A DNA stretch of 64,000 nt from Sulfitobacter guttiformis (GTDB lineage: Bacteria; Pseudomonadota; Alphaproteobacteria; Rhodobacterales; Rhodobacteraceae). A program made the translations under genes and the position numbers. Below, one piece after another: positions 1-10,200 of this stretch. Where the stretch lies: positions 434,001-498,000 of the forward strand of contig NZ_RAQK01000001.1 in NCBI RefSeq assembly GCF_003610455.1, read 5' to 3'. The notes beneath the pieces are model-generated. The model did not search any database. It saw nothing but the letters and a program-made list of their open reading frames with translations, and was not told the origin of the DNA. Positions within the stretch are counted from its first letter, which is position 1, and each line of letters starts with the position of its first letter.

Positions 1-122
1 CGCACCTCGACCTGCGCACTCGTTTCGCGCAGCGCAGCATCCAGCATGTCCGGGCCGGCGGTTCCAAACAAGCTGTGGCCCACCATAACTACCGAAAATA
101 ATGTGCTCGCCAGATCGCTCAT
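1..122 (-). CDS. Partial SGNH/GDSL-hydrolase-like protein, last visible gene of the PKS-NRPS operon
   Basis: Only the first 40 codons are in the window; the gene continues past the left edge. It starts at ATG 122 and overlaps the TGA of the preceding SGNH gene as ATGA, so it is probably translationally coupled to it. Residues 14-19 read VGHSLF, closely resembling the GHSLVG nucleophile block of its neighbour. This suggests a second GHSL-type protein, possibly from a duplication. With most of the protein missing, the Asp-His dyad cannot be checked and the SGNH assignment is provisional. Confidence 0.6.
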   Translation of the reverse strand, partial: MSDLASTLFSVVMVGHSLFGTAGPDMLDAALRETSAQVEV

Positions 123-1078
123 ACTGCTATCCCAGTGTATTTATTGGCACGTACCACGTCCCAAACTATTTCCTGCATAAGTGCCCCCGCTTGCGGGTCC
201 GGTGCTTGCGCCGCCGTGCCATCCGCACGCATCAATGCCAATGGCAGGCCGAGCGGACTGCGCTGGTAGAGCACTGCAAAATGCGTGAGCGCTATGAGAT
301 AGCCTCCGAGATCGCTCAGGTGGATCGTATCCACTGCCCCCTCCGGCGTGCGGGCCATCAGGGCATCGCGGTTCGCAATATTGCCAACACCGCCCTGCGC
401 CTCGATGGCGCGCACAAACGCGGCCAGCACCTGACCTCCCGGCACAATATAGATCGGCGCACCGATACGCCCCGCCGCAGGCAGTGCCACGCGTTCCATC
501 CAGAGCGCCTCGAAATCGGTATCGATCCGGTTGAGCCAACCTGCCGGATCATCGGTGTTATGCCATGTCTCGTAAAGATAAAGGCGCACATCAGGCCGCG
601 CCTCCCGCGCCAGACCGGCCCAGCGCGCCAGATAAGCGGCACTGTCGTGATAGCGGATTGCATCGGTCAACTCTACCATCTCTGTCAGGACGACTGCATC
701 GAACCCTGCTCCCTCCAGCGCATCGCGGGCGGGCAAAAAATTCTCATGGTCGTTCTCGGTATCGAATCCGTTCACAGGAACATCCGGCTCCCAATGGGCG
801 CGAAGCGGTGTGCCCCATCCAAGCTGACTGCGAAAATCATGATCCACAGGCGCAAGTTGCGCCACCATCGCAGGCATATCGCGCCCAACCAGAGAATGGC
901 CAAGGTGAAATACTCTCAGCGGCCCGTCAGGGGCCGGCAGAGCCTGCCCGTAGCTTTTGCGCGCTTGCGCCAGGCGCCACACCCGCGTGCCTGCAAGCCC
1001 TGCCATCGCAGCGCCCAGACCCACCAGCGCGCCCGCGCCTGCCCGCACTATGCCCCGACGTGTCAGCAATTCGTCCAC
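119..1078 (-). CDS. SGNH/GDSL-hydrolase-like exported protein
   Basis: A protein of about 319 residues. The N-terminus has paired arginines (R7-R8) before a hydrophobic stretch ending near an AQA sequence at 37-39, which suggests a Tat-type or ordinary signal peptide and action outside the cytoplasm. GHSLVG at 60-65 (candidate nucleophile S62) and a D250-x-x-H253 pair fit the serine and Asp-His blocks of SGNH hydrolases. It sits 7 bp after the phosphopantetheinyl transferase gene in the PKS-NRPS operon, so it may hydrolyse or transfer an acyl or sugar group of the product; this is inference. The annotated start is GTG 1078, but AGAGGAG lies so close that TTG 9 bp further in is also possible. 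Confidence 0.7.
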   Translation of the reverse strand: MDELLTRRGIVRAGAGALVGLGAAMAGLAGTRVWRLAQARKSYGQALPAPDGPLRVFHLGHSLVGRDMPAMVAQLAPVDHDFRSQLGWGTPLRAHWEPDVPVNGFDTENDHENFLPARDALEGAGFDAVVLTEMVELTDAIRYHDSAAYLARWAGLAREARPDVRLYLYETWHNTDDPAGWLNRIDTDFEALWMERVALPAAGRIGAPIYIVPGGQVLAAFVRAIEAQGGVGNIANRDALMARTPEGAVDTIHLSDLGGYLIALTHFAVLYQRSPLGLPLALMRADGTAAQAPDPQAGALMQEIVWDVVRANKYTGIAV

Positions 1079-1085
1079 TCCTCTT

Positions 1086-1787
1086 TCAACTGTTGGGTGC
1101 TTGTAGGTCAGAGTGCCTAATCGCGACCCCCGTTACAAGCAAGCCAACCGCATGGGCATAGCTCCCGTGTAGAACCGTGCCCGCGGCAAAAGGGCCTTGG
1201 TCGCATCGGAAGTAAGCTTTAAACCGGTTGTCGCTCCGATCAATCTCCAGTTCAAGCACCTCGAACCCGAACAACCTGCCCGAAACGTTATATTGCGCCT
1301 TATAGGTTGCTTCCTTGGCGGAGAAAATGAGCTTTGCCATAAGCCCCCGCTCCGAGGCCGGTTGCAGCCCCAGCCAGACGCGCTCCGCCCTTGTGCACAC
1401 CACGGCAACGGACAGCGGATCCAGCGGGGTCGCCTCTTCCAGATCGACACCGATGCCTGCCCAATCAGCCGACATCCCCACTGCTGCAACGCAGGCGGTC
1501 TTGGAGTGTGAGATGCTACCCGTAATTCCCGCAGGCCAGACCGGGGACCGGTCAGCCGCCATTTCAACAGACTGTATTGCCACCGAAAGCGATGTCATCG
1601 CCGCCCGCGCAGCACTACGCCCCGCGTGAAACTCGCATTTGCGATGGTCCACGGCCTGCGCCAGTGCCGCCGCCTCGGTCTTGTCCACATCATCCGGCAT
1701 CACGGTCGGGTCCCGCGCTGCAACCCCCAGACCTGTCGGCAAAACCGACCGTGTGAGTGCGCAGACCAATGCGGGGTCAAGGCTCAC
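1086..1787 (-). CDS. 4'-phosphopantetheinyl transferase (Sfp/EntD type)
   Basis: Transfers the phosphopantetheine arm from CoA to the serine of carrier proteins, converting the NRPS PCP and PKS ACP of this operon to their holo forms. The 233-residue protein shows the family blocks in order: an FHAGRSAAR motif at 53-61, GSISHS at 90-95, GIGVDLE at 111-117 with the Mg-binding acidic residues D115 and E117, and FSAKEATYK at 155-163 with E159 and K163. The GTG start at 1787 overlaps the NRPS stop codon (GTGA), so it is coupled to the NRPS. Its presence inside the operon argues that the cluster is self-sufficient for carrier activation. Confidence 0.93.
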   Translation of the reverse strand: MSLDPALVCALTRSVLPTGLGVAARDPTVMPDDVDKTEAAALAQAVDHRKCEFHAGRSAARAAMTSLSVAIQSVEMAADRSPVWPAGITGSISHSKTACVAAVGMSADWAGIGVDLEEATPLDPLSVAVVCTRAERVWLGLQPASERGLMAKLIFSAKEATYKAQYNVSGRLFGFEVLELEIDRSDNRFKAYFRCDQGPFAAGTVLHGSYAHAVGLLVTGVAIRHSDLQAPNS

Positions 1788-4700
1788 GAACCGGCCTTGA
1801 CCCGACCTGCGCGCATCGCACGGCGTTTAGACATCGTTTCAGACCTCGCCGGATCATCCTGCACGTCGATCTCTGGCTCCGCAGGCGCTTTGCCTTTGTC
1901 CAGGTGTGCCGCCAGACCTTCCAACGTAGGGAACCGGAAAATATCGGTAATCCCCAGCTTGTCCAGCCCCAGCGCCGCCTTGATATCGCGGTGCGCTTGC
2001 ACCGCCAGCAACGAATGACCGCCCAACGCAAAGAAATTGTCAGAGGGCCGGATTACAGCCACCCCCAAAATTGCGCTCCAGACTAACGCAATAGCAGCTT
2101 GCGTGCCGCCCTCTGGCGCGTCATCCAGACCACCAGCAGGCGCGACAGAGGTTCGGGGCGCGGGAGCAGGCAGCGCTTTTCGGTCGATCTTCTTGTTCGG
2201 GGTTAACGGCATGCGCGCAATCTCGATAATCCGCGAAGGGACCATGATGTCGGGCAACCGTGCCGACAGTGCACGTCGTAAGCCATCCTCATTCAGGGCG
2301 GAACCAATCACATAGGCAACCAATTGCGCACCACCGGGCGCATCACGGGCCACAACAACTGCCTGGCTGATACCTTCCTGCGCGCTCAATGCGTTCTCGA
2401 TTTCGCCGAGCTCGATCCGGTGGCCGCGTATTTTCACCTGATCATCCGCACGTCCCATAAACCCGACAGTGCCATCCTCGCGCCAAAGCGCTAGATCGCC
2501 GGTACGGTACATCCGCCCCGCACCAAAAGGATTATCCACAAACCGCTCTGCGGTCATCGCCTCACGCGCATGGTAGCCGTGGGTGACGCCATCACCCGCG
2601 ATATACAACTCTCCTGCCACACCAACAGGACGCGGCGCCAGTGCCTCATCCAGCACATAAACCTGAGTGTTGGCGATGGGTGTACCGATGGCAGCAGTCG
2701 TCTCGGCATGTGTGACCCGCTGGGTCGTCGACCATATCGTAGTCTCGGTCGGACCGTACATATTTTGCACATGCCCGCCGCAAGCTTTGAGCAAATCAGC
2801 CGCGAGCGTCCCCGATAGCGCCTCGCCCCCGACCATCAGCTCTTTCAACCCCGCCAAGGCATTGCGGGTCCCGTCATTCATCACCATCATCTGCGCCATC
2901 GACGGTGTGCATTGCATATGGCTCACCTTGTGACGGATCAACTGTGCGGCGAGGGAGAAGTCATCCTCGGCCAGCGCGGTACCGGCTTTGGCGCGCCCTA
3001 GCACTTCGGCCAACGGAACCAGCCCTTCCAATACTGTGTCCACGGCAATGCCATAATCGATCAGGCATGCAATCTCGTTCACGCCGATACGTTTAAGCTC
3101 TTCCGCCCGTGCAACACCGTCCTCCACGGTCCCGAACAACCCGCTATCATTGAAATAACGCTGGAAAGCGAATTCGAGGATCGCCTCCATCTCGTCACTA
3201 TCCAACCCCTCCAGATCGACTTGAAATGGGCTGGTCGCCCCCTGGGGTTTTTTAAATGCAGGAAAGGCCCATGCATACTGTTTGATCAGACCGGCGGCGG
3301 AGCGTAGATAAGCCTTCATCGGCTCACGGGCAATCTCTTCAGCCTTGTCCCGCGTTTGCGCCAAATAAGTGTGAAGCATCACGGTGACCGTGTAATCCGC
3401 CGGATCATGGCCTGCATCGCGCAGTGCAGCGTGGTAGATCTTGATCTTGTCGGCAACTTCCGCGACCGACTGGCCCAACAGGTGGGTCAGGACGTTTGCC
3501 CCGATCTGCCCCGCTTCCTTCCACGTCTCGGGATTACCCGCTGTCGTCACCCATACGGGCAGTTCGGCTGACACCGGACGCGGTTGGGTAACGACCGCAA
3601 AGGGAGTTCCGTCGCTGGTCGGGAATTCAACCGCATCCCCGCGCCACAGGGCGCGCAGCTGGTCGATCGCCGCATACATCGCAGGCTTGTTGTGAGGTGG
3701 CGTATTTTCGGGGCGCAGCACAAAGTCATCAGGTTGCCAACCGCTGGCGATCGCCAGCCCCACACGTCCGTTTGTGAGGTTATCAATGACAGCCCATTCC
3801 TCCGCGATCCGTGCAGGATGGTGCAAGGGTGCCACGCAAGATCCTGCGCGTACAGCGAGGTTCTGCGTGACCGCAGCCACAGCAGCCCCAGTCACAGACG
3901 GGTTTGGATAAGGACCGCCAAAGGCATGGAAATGACGCTCCGGCGTCCAAACAGCGTTAAACCCGTTAACATCAGCAAATTTCGCCCCCTCCAGCAACAG
4001 CCGATATTTTTCCGGACCGACGCCATCGTCATTGCCCCAATAGAACAAATTGAAATCAATTTCTCCCTTTGCGGCGATAGGTCCGCGCGAAAGCTCGGTC
4101 CGGCTGTCATCGCCCGCAAGCACCAGCTTGAACCCCCGCGACAACGTCCAAAAGAGCTCGAGCACGGAGATGTCGAACGATAGGCTGGTTACAGCCAGCC
4201 ATGCATCACCCGGCGCATATTCAATCCGCTGATCCATCCCTACAAAGAAGTTTGCGACATTGCCGTGGCCGACCATGACACCCTTTGGCGTGCCGGTGGA
4301 ACCGGATGTATAAATCAAATACGCAAGCGTATCCGGCCCTGCGCCCGCCTCCGGGTTGATGTCGGGCGCGGTCGCAAGCGCGCTGTCGGTGTCCAGCACC
4401 AACAGCTTTGCATTCACATGAGGCAAGGTCTGTACGAGGGTCGAATGCGTCACGATAACGGGCGCACCACTGTCAGCGATATAATGGCTGATCCGGTCGG
4501 CCGGATACGCAAGATCGAGCGGCACATATGCCCCGCCCGCCTTCAATATCCCGAGCGCACCAACCAGCAAATCGACACCGCGTGCGGTTGCTAGACCTAC
4601 AGGCGTACCCGTTTTAACACCTTGGGCGATCAAACGGTGCGCAAGCTTGTTAGCCGCTTTGTTGAGCGCATCATAGCTGAGGGATTTTTCCTCGAAAACA

Positions 4701-6262
4701 AGCGCGGTCGCATCAGGCGTGGCTGCGACCTGCACCTCAAAGCTTTTATGAATCGGCAAAGCAGTATAGTTTGTCTGCGTGGCGTTCCACGTCTTGAGCA
4801 ATGCTTCCCTCTCCGCCGCAGGCAAGTCGTTGTCCCCGCCCAGAGAATGCGCAATCCGCGCGGCAATCAAATCCAGTGCTGCCTCTGACAACTGACCACG
4901 ATCAGCGTGCAAAGTTAGGCTCCCCTCTTCTAACTGGGCTGTAAGCACTGCTCCCGCTACAGGCGCATTAGCGATCATGATCACTGGCGCGTCGTCGCTG
5001 ATCGCAGGATCACGCAGGACCAGATCGACCGCGAAACCGCCAGTCTCGGAAATGCGCGCAAGCTGCGGCTGCAGGGGCATATCACTGCGTAGTGGCACCC
5101 AAGACGCTGCAAACCTGCCCGCACTCGGAGTGATAGCCATCCCCACATCGCCCGCCTGCCCCGCACCAAGGGCTACTGCGGCAAGCAGTGCCGCAATAGC
5201 GGCCTCGCTACCCGTTTCCTTCGCTTCAACTCTGCGCGAAATATACTCTCCCGACGCTGTCCCTGTAGCAAGCGGTACTGGCAGAACGTCTATCGTGGCG
5301 AGCTTTGCGCGCCAATACATCTCGTCTTTCAATATCTGCTTTTCAGCGTTTGCAAGATCTTGTGTCGTGGTATCGAGCTTTTTGCCGACCAAAGGCAGCG
5401 CAGCGCCGCCGAATGACTTGATCCCGTCAAGCGCGACAGCGCCATCCGCCGTCGCAACAACTATGTGCGCCGTGCCGACAGAAAGCACCTCACCTGCAGG
5501 ACCAGCCCCTTGCGCTGGCACAGCGGAGGCCACTGTAAATACAGCACCCTCAAATGCGATTTTCGCCACGCCCAAAGGGTTCCAGTAGCCGCCAAAATCC
5601 AGTCCCCGCAATAGTGCCTCGATCTTCGCGGTGGTCTGGCTGAAATCAATAAGACCCAGCACCGCAGGGCGCTGGTCACGGCTGAAATAGCTCCGCTGGC
5701 TCAGGTCTTGCGCCTTGCGCTCCAGCGTGCCGGCCTCCAGTTGCGCCATCACGCGGCCAAAACTCTCCATCCCTGCGGCATAGCACTTGGAATTGAGGCT
5801 GAACGCGGTCTCGTCGTCGGCAATATCAATCAGCTCCTGCGCCAGAAGATCGCCTTCGTCCACGCCACCCTCAATCATATGCCAACTGACGCCATGCTGC
5901 GCTTCGCCGTTTATGATTGCCCATGCGGGGGTGTTGAGGCCCGCGTAACGCGGCAAGGGACCGTCGTGGAAATTCACCGCGCCCGATGTGGGCAGGGCCA
6001 GCACAGGTTCCGGGATGATCCGCAGATTAGCGATGCTCAACAGCCAGTCGAACGGAGCAAGTGCTGCATCCACCAAATCGGCAGGCTTGGAATATACCGA
6101 AACGCCTTGCCCTTCGGCCCAGTCACGTACATCCGCATCCGTGGTCACGACAGCCAAAACATGATGCCCACCAGCAACGATCATATCGGCACAGGCAATG
6201 GTAAGCGATTGATCTCCGAGGATCACGCAAGAAATGGGAGAAGTATTGAACGGAGCAGTCAT
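1784..6262 (-). CDS. Nonribosomal peptide synthetase: formyltransferase - degenerate C - A with inserted luciferase-like monooxygenase - PCP
   Basis: A 1,492-residue single-module NRPS. Residues 1-300 resemble methionyl-tRNA formyltransferase, with N97, H99 and D135 at the catalytic positions, so it may N-formylate the loaded amino acid. Residues 315-490 look like a condensation-domain remnant without an HHxxxDG motif. The adenylation domain starts near 505: A3 at about 648-663, A4 at about 696-705, A5 (YGPTET) at 1169-1174 and the A10 lysine near 1358. A luciferase-like flavin monooxygenase of about 360 residues (733-1090) is inserted between A4 and A5. The PCP follows at 1385-1457 with LGGHS, S1417. 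There is no thioesterase. By-eye specificity residues include D, I, L, I, W and K at positions 235, 236, 239, 330, 331 and 517, partly like glycine codes; this is weak. The start overlaps the glycosyltransferase stop (ATGA). Confidence 0.95.
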   Translation of the reverse strand: MTAPFNTSPISCVILGDQSLTIACADMIVAGGHHVLAVVTTDADVRDWAEGQGVSVYSKPADLVDAALAPFDWLLSIANLRIIPEPVLALPTSGAVNFHDGPLPRYAGLNTPAWAIINGEAQHGVSWHMIEGGVDEGDLLAQELIDIADDETAFSLNSKCYAAGMESFGRVMAQLEAGTLERKAQDLSQRSYFSRDQRPAVLGLIDFSQTTAKIEALLRGLDFGGYWNPLGVAKIAFEGAVFTVASAVPAQGAGPAGEVLSVGTAHIVVATADGAVALDGIKSFGGAALPLVGKKLDTTTQDLANAEKQILKDEMYWRAKLATIDVLPVPLATGTASGEYISRRVEAKETGSEAAIAALLAAVALGAGQAGDVGMAITPSAGRFAASWVPLRSDMPLQPQLARISETGGFAVDLVLRDPAISDDAPVIMIANAPVAGAVLTAQLEEGSLTLHADRGQLSEAALDLIAARIAHSLGGDNDLPAAEREALLKTWNATQTNYTALPIHKSFEVQVAATPDATALVFEEKSLSYDALNKAANKLAHRLIAQGVKTGTPVGLATARGVDLLVGALGILKAGGAYVPLDLAYPADRISHYIADSGAPVIVTHSTLVQTLPHVNAKLLVLDTDSALATAPDINPEAGAGPDTLAYLIYTSGSTGTPKGVMVGHGNVANFFVGMDQRIEYAPGDAWLAVTSLSFDISVLELFWTLSRGFKLVLAGDDSRTELSRGPIAAKGEIDFNLFYWGNDDGVGPEKYRLLLEGAKFADVNGFNAVWTPERHFHAFGGPYPNPSVTGAAVAAVTQNLAVRAGSCVAPLHHPARIAEEWAVIDNLTNGRVGLAIASGWQPDDFVLRPENTPPHNKPAMYAAIDQLRALWRGDAVEFPTSDGTPFAVVTQPRPVSAELPVWVTTAGNPETWKEAGQIGANVLTHLLGQSVAEVADKIKIYHAALRDAGHDPADYTVTVMLHTYLAQTRDKAEEIAREPMKAYLRSAAGLIKQYAWAFPAFKKPQGATSPFQVDLEGLDSDEMEAILEFAFQRYFNDSGLFGTVEDGVARAEELKRIGVNEIACLIDYGIAVDTVLEGLVPLAEVLGRAKAGTALAEDDFSLAAQLIRHKVSHMQCTPSMAQMMVMNDGTRNALAGLKELMVGGEALSGTLAADLLKACGGHVQNMYGPTETTIWSTTQRVTHAETTAAIGTPIANTQVYVLDEALAPRPVGVAGELYIAGDGVTHGYHAREAMTAERFVDNPFGAGRMYRTGDLALWREDGTVGFMGRADDQVKIRGHRIELGEIENALSAQEGISQAVVVARDAPGGAQLVAYVIGSALNEDGLRRALSARLPDIMVPSRIIEIARMPLTPNKKIDRKALPAPAPRTSVAPAGGLDDAPEGGTQAAIALVWSAILGVAVIRPSDNFFALGGHSLLAVQAHRDIKAALGLDKLGITDIFRFPTLEGLAAHLDKGKAPAEPEIDVQDDPARSETMSKRRAMRAGRVKAGS

Positions 6263-7233
6263 GAGCGGTCCTCCGGGGACAGGCGGTACGGGGTGGCAGC
6301 ATGGGTGACCAGATCACGTAGGAACCATTGCGGATCTTGCGGTGGCCTACCCTCAATCCCGACCCGCAGGCGGTGCAGGACAGCCCCAATAATATGGGCA
6401 GACAAAGCCGCGCCAGCATAGGCACGGCCGTGGTTTTTGAGGAAATAGTGACGGCGAGAATCGTACCAGTAAGACGGCATCCGCCGCGTGACCTTCATCC
6501 CCGTCGATACCGAGCCGATGTGCACGACACGACTATCGATGACATACCAACACGACCAGCCATTACGTGCAGCGCGCAGACACAGATCCGTTTCCTCGAA
6601 ATAAAGAAAGTACGTTTCGTCGAACATTCCGATCTGATCAAGCATTGCGCCACGCAGCATCATGCTGGCCCCCGCACTCCAGTCTACTTTTGTGGTGGTC
6701 GTGGGCTGGGGCAGCGGCACCGGCGCATCGGGCAACATCCGGTCGATCAGCGACAGGCGAGCCGAACCCGCAAACTCCCCCGCGATGCTCGGAAACCGGA
6801 AGGCCGTAGTGTGGGTTTGATTATCCTCGCCGCGCACATGGCTGCACGCAATGCCGGCCTGCGGGTGCATCTCGAGGTGCTCAACCAGCGCCTTGATGCA
6901 GCCAGCATCAGGAAAGGCATCCGAATTGAGGATATAAAAATAATCGGGTGCGCGTCCGTCGCTCAGCCGCATCCGAAGACCGATGTTGTTTCCAGCCCCG
7001 AAACCGCCGTTGATCGGGGAGGCGACAACGCGGACCAATCCGCCCTCGGCCCATCCGCGCCCTGCAACCTCGCGGGCGATCATCCCGAAGGAGCCATCGT
7101 CAGATGCATTGTCGACGATCACAAGCTCTCCGCCGACAGAATGGAGGTCTGCGAGCGCCGCTTCGGCGGCGCGCAACGTCATGTCAGGCGTGCGAAAATT
7201 GAGCAGGATACATAAAACAGCGGGACGTGTCAT
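6259..7233 (-). CDS. Glycosyltransferase family 2, rhamnosyltransferase-like (WbbL type)
   Basis: A 324-residue GT-A enzyme, probably cytoplasmic or membrane-associated. Visible signatures are VDNASDDGS at 40-48, NGGFGAGNN at 75-83, an NSD acidic metal site at 103-105, a WSAGAS block and YFEETDLCLR, all typical of WbbL-like rhamnosyltransferases. The start at 7233 is chosen because MTRPAVL begins the fold and lies 4 bp after the PKS stop; the open frame extends upstream only by running through PKS coding sequence. Its stop overlaps the NRPS start. Position between PKS and NRPS suggests it glycosylates the operon product, or a carrier of it; the sugar donor cannot be read from sequence. Confidence 0.88.
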   Translation of the reverse strand: MTRPAVLCILLNFRTPDMTLRAAEAALADLHSVGGELVIVDNASDDGSFGMIAREVAGRGWAEGGLVRVVASPINGGFGAGNNIGLRMRLSDGRAPDYFYILNSDAFPDAGCIKALVEHLEMHPQAGIACSHVRGEDNQTHTTAFRFPSIAGEFAGSARLSLIDRMLPDAPVPLPQPTTTTKVDWSAGASMMLRGAMLDQIGMFDETYFLYFEETDLCLRAARNGWSCWYVIDSRVVHIGSVSTGMKVTRRMPSYWYDSRRHYFLKNHGRAYAGAALSAHIIGAVLHRLRVGIEGRPPQDPQWFLRDLVTHAATPYRLSPEDRS

Positions 7234-7237
7234 GGCG

Positions 7238-10200
7238 CTACTCCGCTGCCGCAGCATGGCGCGGGGTGGTATCGGCCAGCGCTTCGTTGATGATTTCGCG
7301 CAGCTCTGCCGCCATTGCCACCACATTCGGCGACAACACCATACTGTCATGGTCGCCGGGCACTTCGATCACGCGCACATGCGGCGCATATTGTGTCCAG
7401 TCGTTGTCAGCGAACACATATTCCCGCGCTGCACTGACCCAGTTTCCGCCACTTACGGCAAAACGCTGGTCCAAGACAGGACGTAGCAGAATCATCGGAC
7501 CGTCCCAGTCAGGGGTCCTGTAAATCGCCACGGCCCGTAAAAACGCGGCTTCGATCTTGGTGTTGTTGAATTGCGCTGCAGTACCCTGATATTCGGTCGC
7601 TTGGCGCTTTGATTTTTCCCACGCGATACGGTTTTGCACCCATTCCAAAAGGTATTTCGGCCCCTTATCACGCAATTCGGCCAACTTGATCAGCGCCTTG
7701 TCGAATCTGCTCAGAGAGGGGCGCACGGGCAGCGGCGTGTCCAGCAGCGCCAGAACTGCCACCTCTTCTCCCGCAGCCTTCAGCTGGCGCGCCATCTCAT
7801 AGGCCGTTATGCCGCCCCCCGAAAAACCGGACAGCAGATAGGGTCCTTCGGGCTGAACCTCGCGGATTTCTGCGAGGTAATCCGCTGCCGCGCTCTCCAC
7901 TGTCTGATGCGGCGCAGCATCTCCGATCAGCCCACGGGCCTGAAGCCCGTAGACCGCGCGTTCAGCCCCAAACTGCAACGCCAGATGCCGTAGGTTCAAC
8001 ACGTTTCCGAACATCCCAGCGACCACAAAAAGCGGGGTCGCCTTAGCGGGTTTGACGCCGTTGAGTGGCACCAGATGTATAAATTGTGGTTTGTGGCCCT
8101 GGACGTCGGGCGCGTCTACATCGGCTACCGCGCCGGTTTGTGCCGTAATCCGCGCCGCAATGTCCGCAATGGTCGGCGCCTCGAAGAGAACCGAAATCGG
8201 GAATTCCACCCCGAATGCGCGCTTGATGCTGGCAAACAGGCGCACCGCAATGAGCGAGTGACCACCAAGATCAAAAAAGCTGTCGTCGGTCCCAACCGGC
8301 GAGACGCCCAGTAGGCTTTCCCACATCGCGGCCAAACCGGTTTGCACGGCCCCTTCCGGTGCTTTGAACCCCTCCAGATCGGTACGCTCGAAACTTTGCC
8401 CCTTCGGCAGCTCTCGGGGCGGTGTGTCGGCCGCAGTAATCAAGGCCGCCAAAGGTAGCGACGATACATAGATCTGAGGCACGCCAAGTGCGAGTGCCCG
8501 CGCCAAAGCCTGCGGTCCCTCGGACGCAGTGATTCCTTGGGAGACTAGGTATGCCAGCCGCTCCTCCGCGTCCGTCTGGGGGCGCGCGGCGTCTGCTACA
8601 TCCCCGTTAAACACAACTTCGGATGCACGCAACGGCGCGGCCTGTGCCGCAAATCCACCCTTGAGCCGGGTCATCGAGAAATCGCGCACCTCAACGAGCA
8701 CAAGGCCTTCGGCATCGCAAACCGTTACATCAAACCGCGCATCATCCTCGCCCGAAGCGCTCAGCCGGACCCAGCTGTAGATTTCTGCACAAAGTGGAGC
8801 GTACACCGCAATCTCGCCGTAGGACATCGGTACCCAAAGGTCCTTCCCGTCATAGCCCGGCGCCAGATCAATAGCCCAGCCCGTGGCCATATCCATCAAT
8901 CCAGGATGTAAAATCTGTGCGGGATCCAGTGGTGCCTCGAGCGTCAGGCGGGCCAATCCTTCACGCGGGCCGGTCTGGCGGGCGCGCAGCACCTGCCATT
9001 GCGGACCAAAACGCAAATGCGCCTCCTGACGGGTCGGCATATGCGCTCCGTCCCGATCTTCTACAGCGCCCAAGCGACCCGAAAGCGCTTCGAGGTCAAT
9101 GGTTTTCGTCTTGGCTCGTGCAGCCGTAATCGCCGCTTCCGCATGGGTCTGCCAACCGCTGCGCCCGTCAAATACGCAATCACTGCGCAGTGCGGCGCTA
9201 AACCCACCCGCATCGCGCAAAAGCGAAATCCGCATACGGCGTGACAGTCCCTCAGGCGCATCAAGCGGTCGCAGGAAGTACAGATCGCTCAGCTTGACCG
9301 GCAGCGTTAGACCCGCGCCGAGGGCGGCTTGCGCCAGCGCCTCCACCATGCCGGTTCCGGGCATGACAGCCCTGCCGTCTACCATGCGGTGCTGGTCCAG
9401 CACCCAATCATCGGCTGCGTTGAAGTCGGTGGCAAACCGCGTTTCGCCCTGCAGTACTTCTACAGTTCCAAGAAACGGAGCATCAATCTCACGAGGTGGC
9501 AAGGTTTCCGCGGGGGTGTGGCCCACAGCTTCAGCCGCCATCCCGACATCGGCCCAGACGCCCCAGTTTACCGCAATCACGCGGGTCTGTGCGCCTGCGC
9601 GCCCCTTAGCGAATGCATTTAAATAGTCATTCGCGGCTACGTAATCAACCTGCCCTGCCGACCGTGTCGCGGTGGACGTCGAGGCAAACAACACTATCAA
9701 ATCGACCGTGCCATCGGGCAACAACTGGTCCAGCACCCGCAGGCCCTGTACCTTTGGCGCCAGCACTGCATCCACCTGCGCCTGCGTTTTACCCAGCATC
9801 GGCGCATCATCCAGAACACCGGCCGCATGGAACACCCCGTCGATGCGCCCGCTCGCAAGAAGCCCCTCGATGACTTTGCGCATCTGGACCACATTGACCA
9901 CATCGGCGGCGGCCACTTCGACCGTACCGCCCATCGCCTCAAGGCGCTGCACGGCACGAATACGGCGAGCCACCGCATCGCTGGCGTGGGTCGTTTGCAA
10001 TACACGCGACCATGTCTCGCGGGGGGGCAGCGCATGGCGGCTCAGCAGAACAACATGCGCGGCGTGCGAGGACAGCAGATCGGCAGCAATGGTCAGCCCG
10101 ATGCCCCCGAAGCCACCGGTAATCAGATATGTCCCACCGCGTTTCAGCGGCGGATTCTTCACAGCCGCCAGTCGCTGTGGCCTGAACGCCAGCACAAAAC

